Assembly (NCBI GenBank): GCA_910587105.1
Contig: CAJUMB010000002.1
Location: 1 to 64,000, forward strand
Length of the DNA: 64,000 nt
Reading direction: 5' to 3'
Source of the DNA: an uncultured Lachnospiraceae bacterium
GTDB lineage: Bacteria > Bacillota > Clostridia > Lachnospirales > Lachnospiraceae
Positions within the stretch are counted from its first letter, which is position 1; each line of letters starts with the position of its first letter. Shown piece by piece: positions 51,864-61,048 of the stretch. A program made the position numbers and the translations under genes. The notes under the pieces are model-generated. The model was not told the DNA's origin and ran no database searches. It worked only from the letters and a program-made list of their open reading frames with translations.

Positions 51864-54359
51864 TTATCGAATATCATATACACTTCTGATTTTCAGTCCT
51901 TTTGCCTCTCCGCTCAGGATTTTCACCCGGGTTTCTCCGGCGTTCATATCAAAATAATTATCAGACAGTAAAAGAGTGTCGTCTTCATTTAAAATCTCAA
52001 CCGACCGGGCATAGGCATCTGCGGTTATGATAATATGGCTGTCTTCCAGGCGTGCCTGCAGATGGGGATTCCGGAAATGAAACTGCTTGGGTGCGGTAAA
52101 CAGCACCGTTCCCCCGGAAATTGCCGTTCCATCCAGGAGACAGTCATAACTCACATAATTTTTGTAAAGGTCTGCACTGGGAAGGTCTTTTCTGTCCAGC
52201 CAGACAGAAGTCAGTGCAGGGACTTTTATCTGTTCTTCTCCCCCGTCCAGAACCTGCGCCCTTTCATTGCGCAGCGCCCACTTTACGGTAACAGTAACAT
52301 TCTCCAGGGTCTCGTTGGCCACGTTGAGCCGTATAGACTTTTTAACCGGATAGGGTTCTGCGTTGGGATTGGTGTCTTGGGTTAATATGCCCTCTTCCTC
52401 ACAGGAGAGCAAGATGGGAGCGAAAACTCTCTTTTCGCAATAATGGAGGGCTTTCCATCTCCCGCAGTAATCAATGGAGGACCAGCTGGCTGTGGGCCAG
52501 CAGTCATTCAGCTGCCATACCACTGCGCCCATACAGCGTCCTCTGTTTCTGCGGAAATGCTCTACACCGCAGCGGATTGCCTCGGCCTGCAGCAGCTGGG
52601 AGGCGTACAGGGCTGTGTCAAAACTGGTGGGATAGAGAAAAGTCTGTTCCATATAATTCATAATCTTCCCGTTGGCGGCAGAATTTCTTTGGTGTTTTTC
52701 CATCACATAGGAGAAAATGTTCCGGTCCTCCGGTTCCGTGAAGGTTTCACAGGTTTTTAACCCGGGAAATGACTGGAATCCGAATTCGGATACGTATCGG
52801 AAATAAAATTTCCGGTACTCTGTGATGGGCTTTCCTCCATGCCATACATCCCAGTAGTGGACGTCGCCCCGGTTTTCTGCGTTGGGCTCATCGAAGGCAC
52901 CGCCTGAGGAAGGACTTGCCGGCCAGTAAAAGGTCTGTGGATCGTATTCTTTCAAAACCTGGGGGATGATGTATTCGTACATTTTTACATAATCACTTTT
53001 CTGTCTGGGATGGCTGACCCATTCGCCGCCTTCATCCACGAACATTTCCATCTCATTATTGCCGCACCACAGCCCCAGGCTGGCATGTCCCCGGATTCTC
53101 TTGATGTTATCTGCAAACTCTGCCCGGATATTGGCCTCAAATTCATCGCTTAAATCATATACAGCACAGGCGAACATAAAGTCTTCCCATACAATCAGTC
53201 CCAGCTCATCGCAGATGTCAAAAAAGAAATCAAAGGGATAAAAACCGCCGCCCCATACACGGATGCAGTTATAGTTGGCTTGTTTTGCATGCGTCAGAAG
53301 CCTGCGGGTGCGCTCGGGTGTAATATTTGCCAGGATATTGTCTTCAGGGATATAATCAGCGCCCATGGCGAATAGTTTCACCCCGTTTACCATATGACAG
53401 AAAGATTCCCCGTACTGGTCCGGCTCCCGGCAGATGGTCATGGTCCGCAGGCCGATACGCTGTGTCCGCTGGTCCAGAAGAACGGGCTGTCCAGAAGAGC
53501 CGGAATCGGAGAGAAGCTGGACTTCCAACGTGTACAGGGGCTGGGGTCCGTAACCGCTGGGGTACCAGAGCTGGGGATTTTCCACCTGGAAGCCTTCCAG
53601 TAATTCTTTTTGTGAAATGGTACAGCTTTTTCCGGAGGGAGCTGTGAACACAGCGGTCAGAGAGAGGCCGTGGAGCCTGTCGTCATCCCGTCCAAAACGG
53701 CGTATGTGTTCTTCCCCGATCCGGTCCACATCTATATTCAGGCACAAAGTTACATTTCCGTTCTCGTGTTTCTGGCGGACATAAACACTGTCCAGCCGGG
53801 CATCACAGAATCCGGCCAGTTTCACGGCTTTCCAGATTCCCGCATCGGGGAGCCGGGGGCCCCAGTCCCAGCCGAACATACAATGGGCTTTCCGGATGTG
53901 GGGGAATCCGGCCATGGCATCGCCGGTCCCCGGGATGGGATTCTTCTCGTTGGCCTCCCGAATGTACCTGGTGGGGGAGTGGAGAACGACCAGCAGGGTG
54001 TTGCCCGTACGCTTCAGCTGTTCTTTCACTGAGAATTCCCAGGTGCGGTGCATGTTATTGACAGATGATAATAGAACACCATTCAGGTAAATATCTGCAA
54101 TTGTGTCGATTCCTTCGAAGATCAGAAGTACCTTCTGGCAGTTCAGCAGATTATCATCCACAGAGAATACGGTTTCATATTCGAAATCGTGTTCCATGAT
54201 TTTCAGCGCCTTCAGCTCGTTATCCCGGTAATAGGGAGATTCCATTTTGCGATTGAGGAGCAGGTCATGGTATACACTGCCAGGCACCACAGCCGGCAGT
54301 ATCTCAGATGAACCAGACTGATGCATGAGCCAGTCATTACGCAGTTCTTTTATGATCAT
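51864..54359 (-). CDS. Beta-mannosidase, glycoside hydrolase family 2
   Basis: 831 residues from the ATG at 54359 (MIIKELRNDWLMHQSG), with AAAGGA upstream; an earlier in-frame start lacks a site. The order is an N-terminal jelly-roll (AVVPGSVYHDLLLNRKMESPYYRDN, typical of beta-mannosidases), an Ig-like domain, and a TIM barrel with NYNCIRVWGGGFYPFDFFFDICDELGLIVWEDFMFA. Acid/base E436 is in LWCGNNEMEMF and nucleophile E525 in VSEFGFQSFPG. C-terminal beta domains follow. There is no signal peptide, so it acts in the cytoplasm on imported beta-mannosides. No transporter of sugars adjoins it. Confidence 0.93.
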   Translation of the reverse strand: MIIKELRNDWLMHQSGSSEILPAVVPGSVYHDLLLNRKMESPYYRDNELKALKIMEHDFEYETVFSVDDNLLNCQKVLLIFEGIDTIADIYLNGVLLSSVNNMHRTWEFSVKEQLKRTGNTLLVVLHSPTRYIREANEKNPIPGTGDAMAGFPHIRKAHCMFGWDWGPRLPDAGIWKAVKLAGFCDARLDSVYVRQKHENGNVTLCLNIDVDRIGEEHIRRFGRDDDRLHGLSLTAVFTAPSGKSCTISQKELLEGFQVENPQLWYPSGYGPQPLYTLEVQLLSDSGSSGQPVLLDQRTQRIGLRTMTICREPDQYGESFCHMVNGVKLFAMGADYIPEDNILANITPERTRRLLTHAKQANYNCIRVWGGGFYPFDFFFDICDELGLIVWEDFMFACAVYDLSDEFEANIRAEFADNIKRIRGHASLGLWCGNNEMEMFVDEGGEWVSHPRQKSDYVKMYEYIIPQVLKEYDPQTFYWPASPSSGGAFDEPNAENRGDVHYWDVWHGGKPITEYRKFYFRYVSEFGFQSFPGLKTCETFTEPEDRNIFSYVMEKHQRNSAANGKIMNYMEQTFLYPTSFDTALYASQLLQAEAIRCGVEHFRRNRGRCMGAVVWQLNDCWPTASWSSIDYCGRWKALHYCEKRVFAPILLSCEEEGILTQDTNPNAEPYPVKKSIRLNVANETLENVTVTVKWALRNERAQVLDGGEEQIKVPALTSVWLDRKDLPSADLYKNYVSYDCLLDGTAISGGTVLFTAPKQFHFRNPHLQARLEDSHIIITADAYARSVEILNEDDTLLLSDNYFDMNAGETRVKILSGEAKGLKIRSVYDIR

Positions 54360-54520
54360 GTTGTATCCTTTCTGTATGTTGGAGTGTATCAGATAAAAAC
54401 TCGTCAGGGTGCGGTTGTGTCTGAACATGTTTCATGTCAGTGCGGCGCCCTGTTTTTGCAGTATACAGTTTAAAGGATTCCATGATAGAAAACAATAGAC
54501 ATTTCTGATTTCTGTCTGAG

Positions 54521-54949
54521 TTACCACTTAAAAATGATAATTCCCGCAATGGATACAGCCATCCCAATTACTTTCCGCCATTCCAGAGGCTGTTTATCTA
54601 CGCCAAACATACCCAGCAGTTCAATGACATAGGCGATAATCAGCTGGGAGATAACAATGAGCATGACGGACCGGGCAGGGCCCAGGGCGCTCATGCTCTG
54701 GATCACGGTCACTGTGATAAATGCGCCGATGACTCCGCCCAGCAGCATATATTTGGGACTTACCTCCAGGAGTGCAGAAACGCTGGAGCGTCCGGTAAAC
54801 AGCCATGCCGCAATACAGACGGCAAAGGCGGAAAGCTGCACCCAGCCTGTAGAGACCCATAAACCGGTTTGTTTTGTCACCTGTGTGTTGAAAACACCTT
54901 GAATACTCATCAGAGCACCGGATAACAGTGCGATTAAGATTCCGAACAT
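54521..54949 (-). CDS. DMT-superfamily (DUF606/YdcZ-type) small membrane transporter
   Basis: A 142-residue protein with five hydrophobic helices: MFGILIALLSGALMSIQGVFNTQVTKQTGLWVSTG, then WVQLSAFAVCIAAWLF, MLLGGVIGAFITVTVI, SVMLIVISQLIIAYVIELLGMFG and VIGMAVSIAGIIIF. Length and the GxxxxxQGVFN motif fit DUF606 half-size drug/metabolite transporters, which probably dimerise. The substrate is unknown. GGAGGA precedes the ATG. It lies 161 bases upstream of the beta-mannosidase in the same direction. Confidence 0.85.
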   Translation of the reverse strand: MFGILIALLSGALMSIQGVFNTQVTKQTGLWVSTGWVQLSAFAVCIAAWLFTGRSSVSALLEVSPKYMLLGGVIGAFITVTVIQSMSALGPARSVMLIVISQLIIAYVIELLGMFGVDKQPLEWRKVIGMAVSIAGIIIFKW

Positions 54950-55066
54950 TTTGCTTCCTCCTGAATATGAATTTTCAAATTTGTCATATGGTTAGAATGT
55001 CCAGAGAATGAGGGATTATGCCTGGAGTTTTCCAATGGAAATCAGCGGTTTTTCCAATATCCTGTC

Positions 55067-55095
55067 TTGACAAATCACAAAGCGGGATATATTAT
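55067..55095 (+). promoter_or_regulatory. ileS promoter
   Basis: Perfect -35 TTGACA (55067-55072), 17-base spacer, TATTAT (55090-55095). The start of transcription would be near 55102, giving a leader of about 160 bases. Confidence 0.8.
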
Positions 55096-55124
55096 AGTAA
55101 CATATCTTGGACTATTTGCGGATT

Positions 55125-55157
55125 ATGGATATAGAAACAGGCAGTAACATTGAGTAA
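55125..55157 (+). CDS. Possible ileS leader peptide
   Basis: A 10-codon reading frame, MDIETGSNIE, contains two isoleucine codons (ATA at 55131 and ATT at 55149). Its stop lies 11 bases before a terminator stem in the ileS leader. The ribosome binding site is poor, so translation is uncertain. It is listed because of its position and codon content. Confidence 0.25.
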   Translation: MDIETGSNIE

Positions 55158-55168
55158 GCGGAATGGCT

Positions 55169-55198
55169 CCGTCCTTTTAACAGGACGGATTTTTACTT
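55169..55198 (+). terminator. Terminator (attenuator) inside the ileS leader
   Basis: CCGTCCT (55169-55175) and AGGACGG (55182-55188) are followed by ATTTTTACTTT. An alternative hairpin GCGGA (55159-55163) / TCCGT (55168-55172) uses the same 5' arm and excludes the terminator. The stem resembles those that end T-box leaders, but no AGGGTGGNACCGCG box or stem I is seen and the leader is short. Confidence 0.7.
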
Positions 55199-55263
55199 TA
55201 TAAATAGTAAGGAACTTTTTAAATTTCTGGGATAGTTCTTTACGGAATCAGGAGGTATAGCCA

Positions 55264-58200
55264 GTGTATCAGAAAGTGGATACGAATCTGAACTTTGTGG
55301 AACGGGAAAAAAAGATTCAAAAATTCTGGGAAGACCAGAAGATCTTTGAGAAAAGTATGCAGCAGCGGGAGGGAAGTCCCCAGTATACCTTTTATGACGG
55401 GCCGCCTACGGCAAACGGGAAACCTCACATTGGACATGTATTGACCCGTGTGATTAAGGATATGATACCAAGATACCGCACAATGAAGGGCAATATGGTT
55501 CCAAGAAAAGCCGGATGGGATACACACGGCCTGCCGGTGGAGCTGGAAGTGGAGCGGGCACTGGGCCTGGATGGAAAAGAGCAGATTGAGGAATACGGCC
55601 TGGAGCCGTTTATCAAACACTGTAAAGAAAGTGTATGGAAATATAAGGGCATGTGGGAGGACTTCTCCGGAACCGTGGGATTCTGGGCGGATATGGATGA
55701 CCCTTATGTGACTTACCACGATGACTTTATTGAGTCAGAGTGGTGGGCATTAAAGCAGATCTGGGAAAAAGACCTGCTGTATAAAGGTTATAAAATTGTA
55801 CCTTACTGTCCCAGGTGCGGGACTCCGCTGTCCAGCCATGAGGTGGCTCAGGGGTACAAAGATGTGAAGGAGCGCTCTGCCATTGTCCGGTTCCGTGTGA
55901 AAGGAGAAGACGCCTATATTCTGGCATGGACCACCACCCCCTGGACCCTGCCGTCCAATGTGGGGCTCTGTGTCAATCCGAAAGAAGCCTATACCAAGGT
56001 CAAAGCGGCTGATGGATATGTCTATTATATGGCAGAGGCCCTGCTGGATACTGTTCTCGGAAAACTGGGCGGCGAAGATGCGCCGGCTTACGAAGTACTG
56101 GAGACTTATAAAGGAAAAGATCTGGAACATAAGGAATATGAGCCTTTGTTTTCCTTTGTGAATACAAAGAAAAAGGCATTTTATGTGACATGTGATTCTT
56201 ATGTCACACTGACAGACGGAACCGGCGTGGTGCATATTGCACCGGCTTTTGGTGAGGACGACGCCAATGTGGGGCGCAGATATGATCTACCCTTTGTCCA
56301 GCTTGTGGACGAGGCTGGAAAGATGACCCAGGAGACGCCCTGGGCAGGAGTTTTCTGTAAAGATGCGGACCGCTCCATCCTTCAGGATCTGGAAGACAGA
56401 AAGCTGTTGTATGACGCGCCCAAATTCGAGCACAGCTATCCCCACTGCTGGAGATGTGATACACCGCTGATTTACTATGCAAGAGAATCCTGGTTTATCA
56501 AAATGACTGCTGTGAAGGAAGACCTGATCCGGAATAATAACACCATCAACTGGATTCCGGAAAGCATCGGAAAAGGGCGTTTCGGCGACTGGCTGGAGAA
56601 TGTACAGGACTGGGGGATCAGCCGGAACCGCTATTGGGGGACGCCGCTGAACATCTGGGAATGTTCCTGCGGACATATGCATTCTATCGGCAGTATCGAG
56701 GAATTAAAGGAAATGTCTCATAACTGCCCGGATGAAATCGAGCTGCACAGGCCGTATATTGACGCGGTTACCATCCGCTGTCCAAAGTGCGGCGGGGAAA
56801 TGCACCGGGTGCCGGAAGTGATTGACTGCTGGTTTGATTCGGGGGCGATGCCCTTTGCCCAGCATCATTATCCATTTGAAAATAAGGAGCTGTTTGAACA
56901 GCAGTTCCCGGCAGACTTTATATCTGAGGCGGTGGATCAGACCAGGGGATGGTTCTATTCCCTGCTGGCCATTTCCACCTTGATTTTCAACAAAGCACCT
57001 TACCGCAATGTGCTGGTGCTGGGCCATGTGCAGGATGAAAACGGCCAGAAAATGAGTAAATCCAAGGGGAATGCCGTGGACCCCTTTGACGCGCTGGAGG
57101 AATTCGGAGCAGATGCTATCCGGTGGTATTTTTACGAAAACAGCGCACCCTGGCTGCCCAATCGTTTCCACGGAAAGGCGGTGACAGAGGGCCAGCGCAA
57201 ATTTATGGGAACTCTGTGGAACACTTATGCGTTCTTTGTTCTTTATGCAAATATTGATCAGTTTGATGCCACAAAATATGAATTAGATTATGACAGTCTG
57301 AATATCATGGATAAATGGCTGTTATCCCGTCTGAACACATTGATAGAAGCAGTGGACAGCCATATGGAGAATTACCGGATTCCGGAGAGCGCCAGGGCTC
57401 TGCAGGATTTTGTGGATGATATGAGTAACTGGTACGTAAGGCGAAGCAGAGAGCGGTTCTGGGCAAAAGGAATGCCCCAGGATAAGATCAATGCGTATAT
57501 GACATTGTATACAGCCCTGGTACAGGTGTGCAAAACTGCCGCACCCCTGATTCCTTTTATGACAGAGGAAATCTATCAGAATCTTGTGAGAAGCATCGAT
57601 TTGTCTGCACCGGAGAGCATTCACCTGTGCAGCTATCCCAAGAGCAATCCGGACTGGATTGACAAGGAGCTGGAGGAGAAGATGGATGAGCTGCTGGCAG
57701 TTGTGGTGCTGGGAAGGGCCTGCAGAAATACAGCCAACAGAAAGAACCGCCAGCCGCTGGCAAAAATGTATGTGAAGGCAGCGGAGACATTGGACGGCAT
57801 TTATACTGATATTATCGCGGATGAATTGAATATCCGGCAGGTGGAGTTTACAGATGATATCTCCGGATTTATTTCCTACACCTTCAAGCCCCAGCTGAAA
57901 GTGGTGGGTCCCAAATACGGGAAGCTTGTAGGCGGCATCCGCGGATACCTGTCATCTCTGGACGGGGCAAAGGCCATGGAAGAACTGAAGTCCCAGGGCA
58001 GTCTTAAATTTGAGGTCCAGGGAACACAGGTGGTTCTGGCAGAAGAAGATCTGCTCATCGAGACGGCGCAGATGGAGAAATATGTGTCAGACTCTTATGG
58101 GGAAGTGACCGTGGTGCTGGATGTGGAACTGACAGAAGACCTGATTGAAGAAGGCTTTATCCGGGAGATTGTCAGCAAAGTCCAGACCATGAGGAAAGAG

Positions 58201-58401
58201 GCTGGATTCGAAGTGACAGATAAGATCCGGGTTTCTGCCGCAGGAAATGAAAGGATTGAAAAATTGATGCAGTCCCATGAAGAGGAGATCTGCCGGGAAG
58301 TTCTTGCGGAAAAAATGGGTCTGGGAGACACATCCGGATATGAAAAAAGCTGGAACATCAATTCAGAGAAAGTAACGCTGGGTGTGGAGCGTATTTCTTA
58401 A
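55264..58401 (+). CDS. ileS: Isoleucyl-tRNA synthetase, type 2 (eukaryote-like)
   Basis: 1045 residues from GTG 55264 with AGGAGGT 7 bases upstream. HIGH motif in PPTANGKPHIGHVLTRV (about 50-60), CP1 editing domain (about 190-400, including WTTTPWTLPSNVGL and GTGVVHIAPAFGEDD), and KMSKS in GQKMSKSKGNAVDPFDAL (about 597-605). A class Ia anticodon-binding region and a long C-terminal extension follow. Length and the N-terminal sequence place it in the type-2 clade shared with eukaryotes and MupA, which tends to be naturally mupirocin-resistant. The upstream leader contains a terminator. Confidence 0.96.
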   Translation: MYQKVDTNLNFVEREKKIQKFWEDQKIFEKSMQQREGSPQYTFYDGPPTANGKPHIGHVLTRVIKDMIPRYRTMKGNMVPRKAGWDTHGLPVELEVERALGLDGKEQIEEYGLEPFIKHCKESVWKYKGMWEDFSGTVGFWADMDDPYVTYHDDFIESEWWALKQIWEKDLLYKGYKIVPYCPRCGTPLSSHEVAQGYKDVKERSAIVRFRVKGEDAYILAWTTTPWTLPSNVGLCVNPKEAYTKVKAADGYVYYMAEALLDTVLGKLGGEDAPAYEVLETYKGKDLEHKEYEPLFSFVNTKKKAFYVTCDSYVTLTDGTGVVHIAPAFGEDDANVGRRYDLPFVQLVDEAGKMTQETPWAGVFCKDADRSILQDLEDRKLLYDAPKFEHSYPHCWRCDTPLIYYARESWFIKMTAVKEDLIRNNNTINWIPESIGKGRFGDWLENVQDWGISRNRYWGTPLNIWECSCGHMHSIGSIEELKEMSHNCPDEIELHRPYIDAVTIRCPKCGGEMHRVPEVIDCWFDSGAMPFAQHHYPFENKELFEQQFPADFISEAVDQTRGWFYSLLAISTLIFNKAPYRNVLVLGHVQDENGQKMSKSKGNAVDPFDALEEFGADAIRWYFYENSAPWLPNRFHGKAVTEGQRKFMGTLWNTYAFFVLYANIDQFDATKYELDYDSLNIMDKWLLSRLNTLIEAVDSHMENYRIPESARALQDFVDDMSNWYVRRSRERFWAKGMPQDKINAYMTLYTALVQVCKTAAPLIPFMTEEIYQNLVRSIDLSAPESIHLCSYPKSNPDWIDKELEEKMDELLAVVVLGRACRNTANRKNRQPLAKMYVKAAETLDGIYTDIIADELNIRQVEFTDDISGFISYTFKPQLKVVGPKYGKLVGGIRGYLSSLDGAKAMEELKSQGSLKFEVQGTQVVLAEEDLLIETAQMEKYVSDSYGEVTVVLDVELTEDLIEEGFIREIVSKVQTMRKEAGFEVTDKIRVSAAGNERIEKLMQSHEEEICREVLAEKMGLGDTSGYEKSWNINSEKVTLGVERIS

Positions 58402-58440
58402 ACATGACAGACAGACCTGTCTGCCAGTTCACTCTGGCGT

Positions 58441-58468
58441 TTGACAGGATTCCTGCATCAAGTATAAA
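58441..58468 (+). promoter_or_regulatory. glgP promoter
   Basis: Perfect TTGACA (58441-58446), 16-base spacer, TATAAA (58463-58468), 31 bases before the glgP start. Just upstream, CAGACAG/CTGTCTG forms a tight palindrome without a T-run. Confidence 0.75.
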
Positions 58469-58499
58469 ATGTTCAACACAAATATAAGGAGGACAGCCA

Positions 58500-60956
58500 A
58501 TGGTTAGTGAAAGGTTTGAAAAGGAGCAGTTTAAGAAGGAAGTCAGAGAAAATGTAAAATCCCTGTATCGGAAAAATCTGGAGGAAGCTACACCTCAGCA
58601 GCTGTTTCAGGCAGTTGCCTATGCAGTGGAAGATACTATTATGGATGACTGGATTAAAACCCAGGAAGCATATGACAAACAGGACCCGAAAAAGGTATAT
58701 TATATGTCCATGGAATTCCTCATGGGCCGGGCGCTGGGAAATAACCTGCTGAACTTAAAAGCCATGGATGAAGTGAGAGCGGCGTTGGATGAGCTGGGTG
58801 TAGACCTGGATATTCTGGAAGACGAGGAGCCAGATCCAGCGCTGGGAAATGGCGGCCTGGGACGTCTGGCAGCATGTTTCCTGGATTCCCTGGCTACTCT
58901 GGGCTATTGTGCTTATGGATGCGGAATCCGCTACCGCTATGGAATGTTTAAGCAGGAAATTAAAGACGGCTATCAGATGGAAGTGCCGGACAACTGGCTG
59001 AAGGACGGCTATCCCTTCGAACTGCGCCGCCCGGAATACGCCCAGGAGGTACGGTTCGGCGGCTATGTGCGTGTGGAATATGACGAAGCTGCCAAATCAC
59101 AGAAATTTATCCATGAAAACTATCAGTCTGTGCTGGCCATTCCCTATGACATGCCCATTCTGGGATATGGAAATGGAATTGTAAATACCCTGCGTATCTG
59201 GGATGCCCAGCCGATTGTGGACTTCCACCTGGATTCTTTTGACAAAGGAGATTACCGCAAGGCGGTGGAACAGGAAAATCTGGCCCGGAATATTGTAGAG
59301 GTATTGTACCCCAATGACAATCACTATGCGGGAAAAGAGCTGCGTCTGAAACAGCAGTATTTCTTTATTTCAGCCAGCGTGCAGCAAATCATCGCGAAAT
59401 ACAAGAGCGCTCATTCGGACATCCGCAAGTTCTACGAAAAGGCTTCGTTCCAGATGAACGATACCCATCCCACTGTGGCAGTGGCAGAATTGATGAGAAT
59501 CCTGCTGGATGAAGAAGGACTGGAATGGGATGAGGCGTGGGAAGTTACCACAAAGACCTGTGCTTACACCAACCATACAATTATGTCTGAGGCATTGGAA
59601 AAATGGCCCATTGAGCTGTTCTCCAGGCTGCTGCCCAGGGTTTACCAGATTATCGAAGAAATCAACCGGCGTTTTATCCTGGAAATCGAGAAAAAATATC
59701 CAGGAAATCATGAAAAAGTCCGGAAAATGGCTATTATTTATGATGGACAGGTGAAGATGGCACATCTGGCCATTGCAGCAGGTTATTCAGTCAACGGTGT
59801 GGCACGGCTGCACACAGAAATCCTGAAGAAACAGGAGCTGAAAGACTTCTATGAGATGATGCCGGAGAAATTTAATAATAAGACGAACGGTATCACACAG
59901 AGGCGTTTCCTGCTCCACGGCAATCCTCTGCTGGCTGACTGGGTGACCAAGCATATCGGCGACGAATGGATCACAGATTTAAGCCATATTGGGAAACTGA
60001 AAGTTTACGCAGACGACGAACAGGCCCAGCAGGAATTTATGAATATTAAATACCGGAATAAAGTGCGTCTGGCAAAATATATCAAACAGCATAACGGCGT
60101 GGAAGTGGACCCACGTTCAATCTTCGATGTGCAGGTAAAACGTCTCCATGAATACAAACGCCAGCTGCTGAATATCCTCCATGTGATGTACCTGTATAAC
60201 CAGTTAAAAGCCCATCCGGAAATGGAGTTCTATCCCAGAACATTTATCTTCGGAGCAAAGGCATCTGCCGCTTATCACAGGGCGAAATTAATTATTAAAT
60301 TGATTAATTCCGTGGCGGATGTGGTAAATAACGATGCCTCTATCAAAGGCAGGATCAAAGTTGTGTTCATTGAGAACTACCGGGTATCCAATGCAGAAAT
60401 GATTTTTGCAGCAGCAGATGTATCTGAGCAGATTTCCACAGCGAGCAAAGAAGCTTCCGGAACGGGTAATATGAAGTTTATGCTCAACGGTGCACTGACA
60501 CTGGGAACCATGGACGGTGCCAATGTGGAGATTGTGGAGGAAGTGGGTGAAGAAAACGCATTTATCTTCGGCCTGTCTTCCGATGAGGTTATTTCCTATG
60601 AAAATAACGGCGGCTATGACCCCATGAAGATTTTCAACACAGACAATGAGATCCGCCAGGTGCTGATGCAGCTGATTAATGGTGCTGTTGCGCCCCATGA
60701 CCCAGAACTGTTCAGAGAGATTTATGATTCTCTGCTCTTTACGTCCAAATTTAATAAAGCAGATATGTACTTTATATTGGCTGATTTCCGTGCTTATGCA
60801 GAGGCACAGAAGAAAGTGGAAGCGGCATACCGGGACGAAAAAGGCTGGGCAAAGAGTGCAATTTTAAATACAGCAAGCTGCGGCAAATTTACCTCTGACC
60901 GGACAATCCAGGAATATGTGGATGAGATCTGGCATTTGGATAAAGTAGAATTGTAG
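58500..60956 (+). CDS. glgP: Glycogen/alpha-glucan phosphorylase
   Basis: An 818-residue GT35 phosphorylase of normal length. YYMSMEFLMGRALGNNLLNL and ALGNGGLGRLAACFLDSLA lie near the N-terminus; the latter is the phosphate-binding glycine loop. HLHEYKRQLLN-like VKRLHEYKRQLLNILH comes later. PLP attachment K659 lies in EASGTGNMKFMLNGALTLGTMDGANVEI. It releases glucose-1-phosphate from glycogen. Separated from glgCD by about 22 kb and driven by its own near-consensus promoter. GGAGGA precedes the ATG. Confidence 0.97.
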   Translation: MVSERFEKEQFKKEVRENVKSLYRKNLEEATPQQLFQAVAYAVEDTIMDDWIKTQEAYDKQDPKKVYYMSMEFLMGRALGNNLLNLKAMDEVRAALDELGVDLDILEDEEPDPALGNGGLGRLAACFLDSLATLGYCAYGCGIRYRYGMFKQEIKDGYQMEVPDNWLKDGYPFELRRPEYAQEVRFGGYVRVEYDEAAKSQKFIHENYQSVLAIPYDMPILGYGNGIVNTLRIWDAQPIVDFHLDSFDKGDYRKAVEQENLARNIVEVLYPNDNHYAGKELRLKQQYFFISASVQQIIAKYKSAHSDIRKFYEKASFQMNDTHPTVAVAELMRILLDEEGLEWDEAWEVTTKTCAYTNHTIMSEALEKWPIELFSRLLPRVYQIIEEINRRFILEIEKKYPGNHEKVRKMAIIYDGQVKMAHLAIAAGYSVNGVARLHTEILKKQELKDFYEMMPEKFNNKTNGITQRRFLLHGNPLLADWVTKHIGDEWITDLSHIGKLKVYADDEQAQQEFMNIKYRNKVRLAKYIKQHNGVEVDPRSIFDVQVKRLHEYKRQLLNILHVMYLYNQLKAHPEMEFYPRTFIFGAKASAAYHRAKLIIKLINSVADVVNNDASIKGRIKVVFIENYRVSNAEMIFAAADVSEQISTASKEASGTGNMKFMLNGALTLGTMDGANVEIVEEVGEENAFIFGLSSDEVISYENNGGYDPMKIFNTDNEIRQVLMQLINGAVAPHDPELFREIYDSLLFTSKFNKADMYFILADFRAYAEAQKKVEAAYRDEKGWAKSAILNTASCGKFTSDRTIQEYVDEIWHLDKVEL

Positions 60957-60990
60957 ATTTCGGACGAATTTTATAGAAAATTTAGAGATG

Positions 60991-61047
60991 AAATCCCCCT
61001 CCTATGCTATAATGTTTACAATTAGAGCATAGGAGCGGGGATTTTTT
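60991..61047 (+). terminator. glgP terminator that contains the next operon's promoter and ribosome binding site
   Basis: AAATCCCC-CCTATGCT (60991-61008) pairs with AGCATAGG-GGGGATTT (61026-61044), followed by a run of T. The loop side holds an extended -10, TGCTATAAT (61005-61013). The 3' arm holds AGGAG (61031-61035), the only ribosome binding site candidate for the kinase gene at 61049. Confidence 0.8.
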
Positions 61048-61048
61048 T

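Noticed and set aside
55125..55200. Standard T-box riboswitch before ileS
   Set aside because: The terminator stem CCGTCCT/AGGACGG is T-box-like, but the AGGGTGGNACCGCG box and a stem I region are absent and the leader from the clear promoter is too short.
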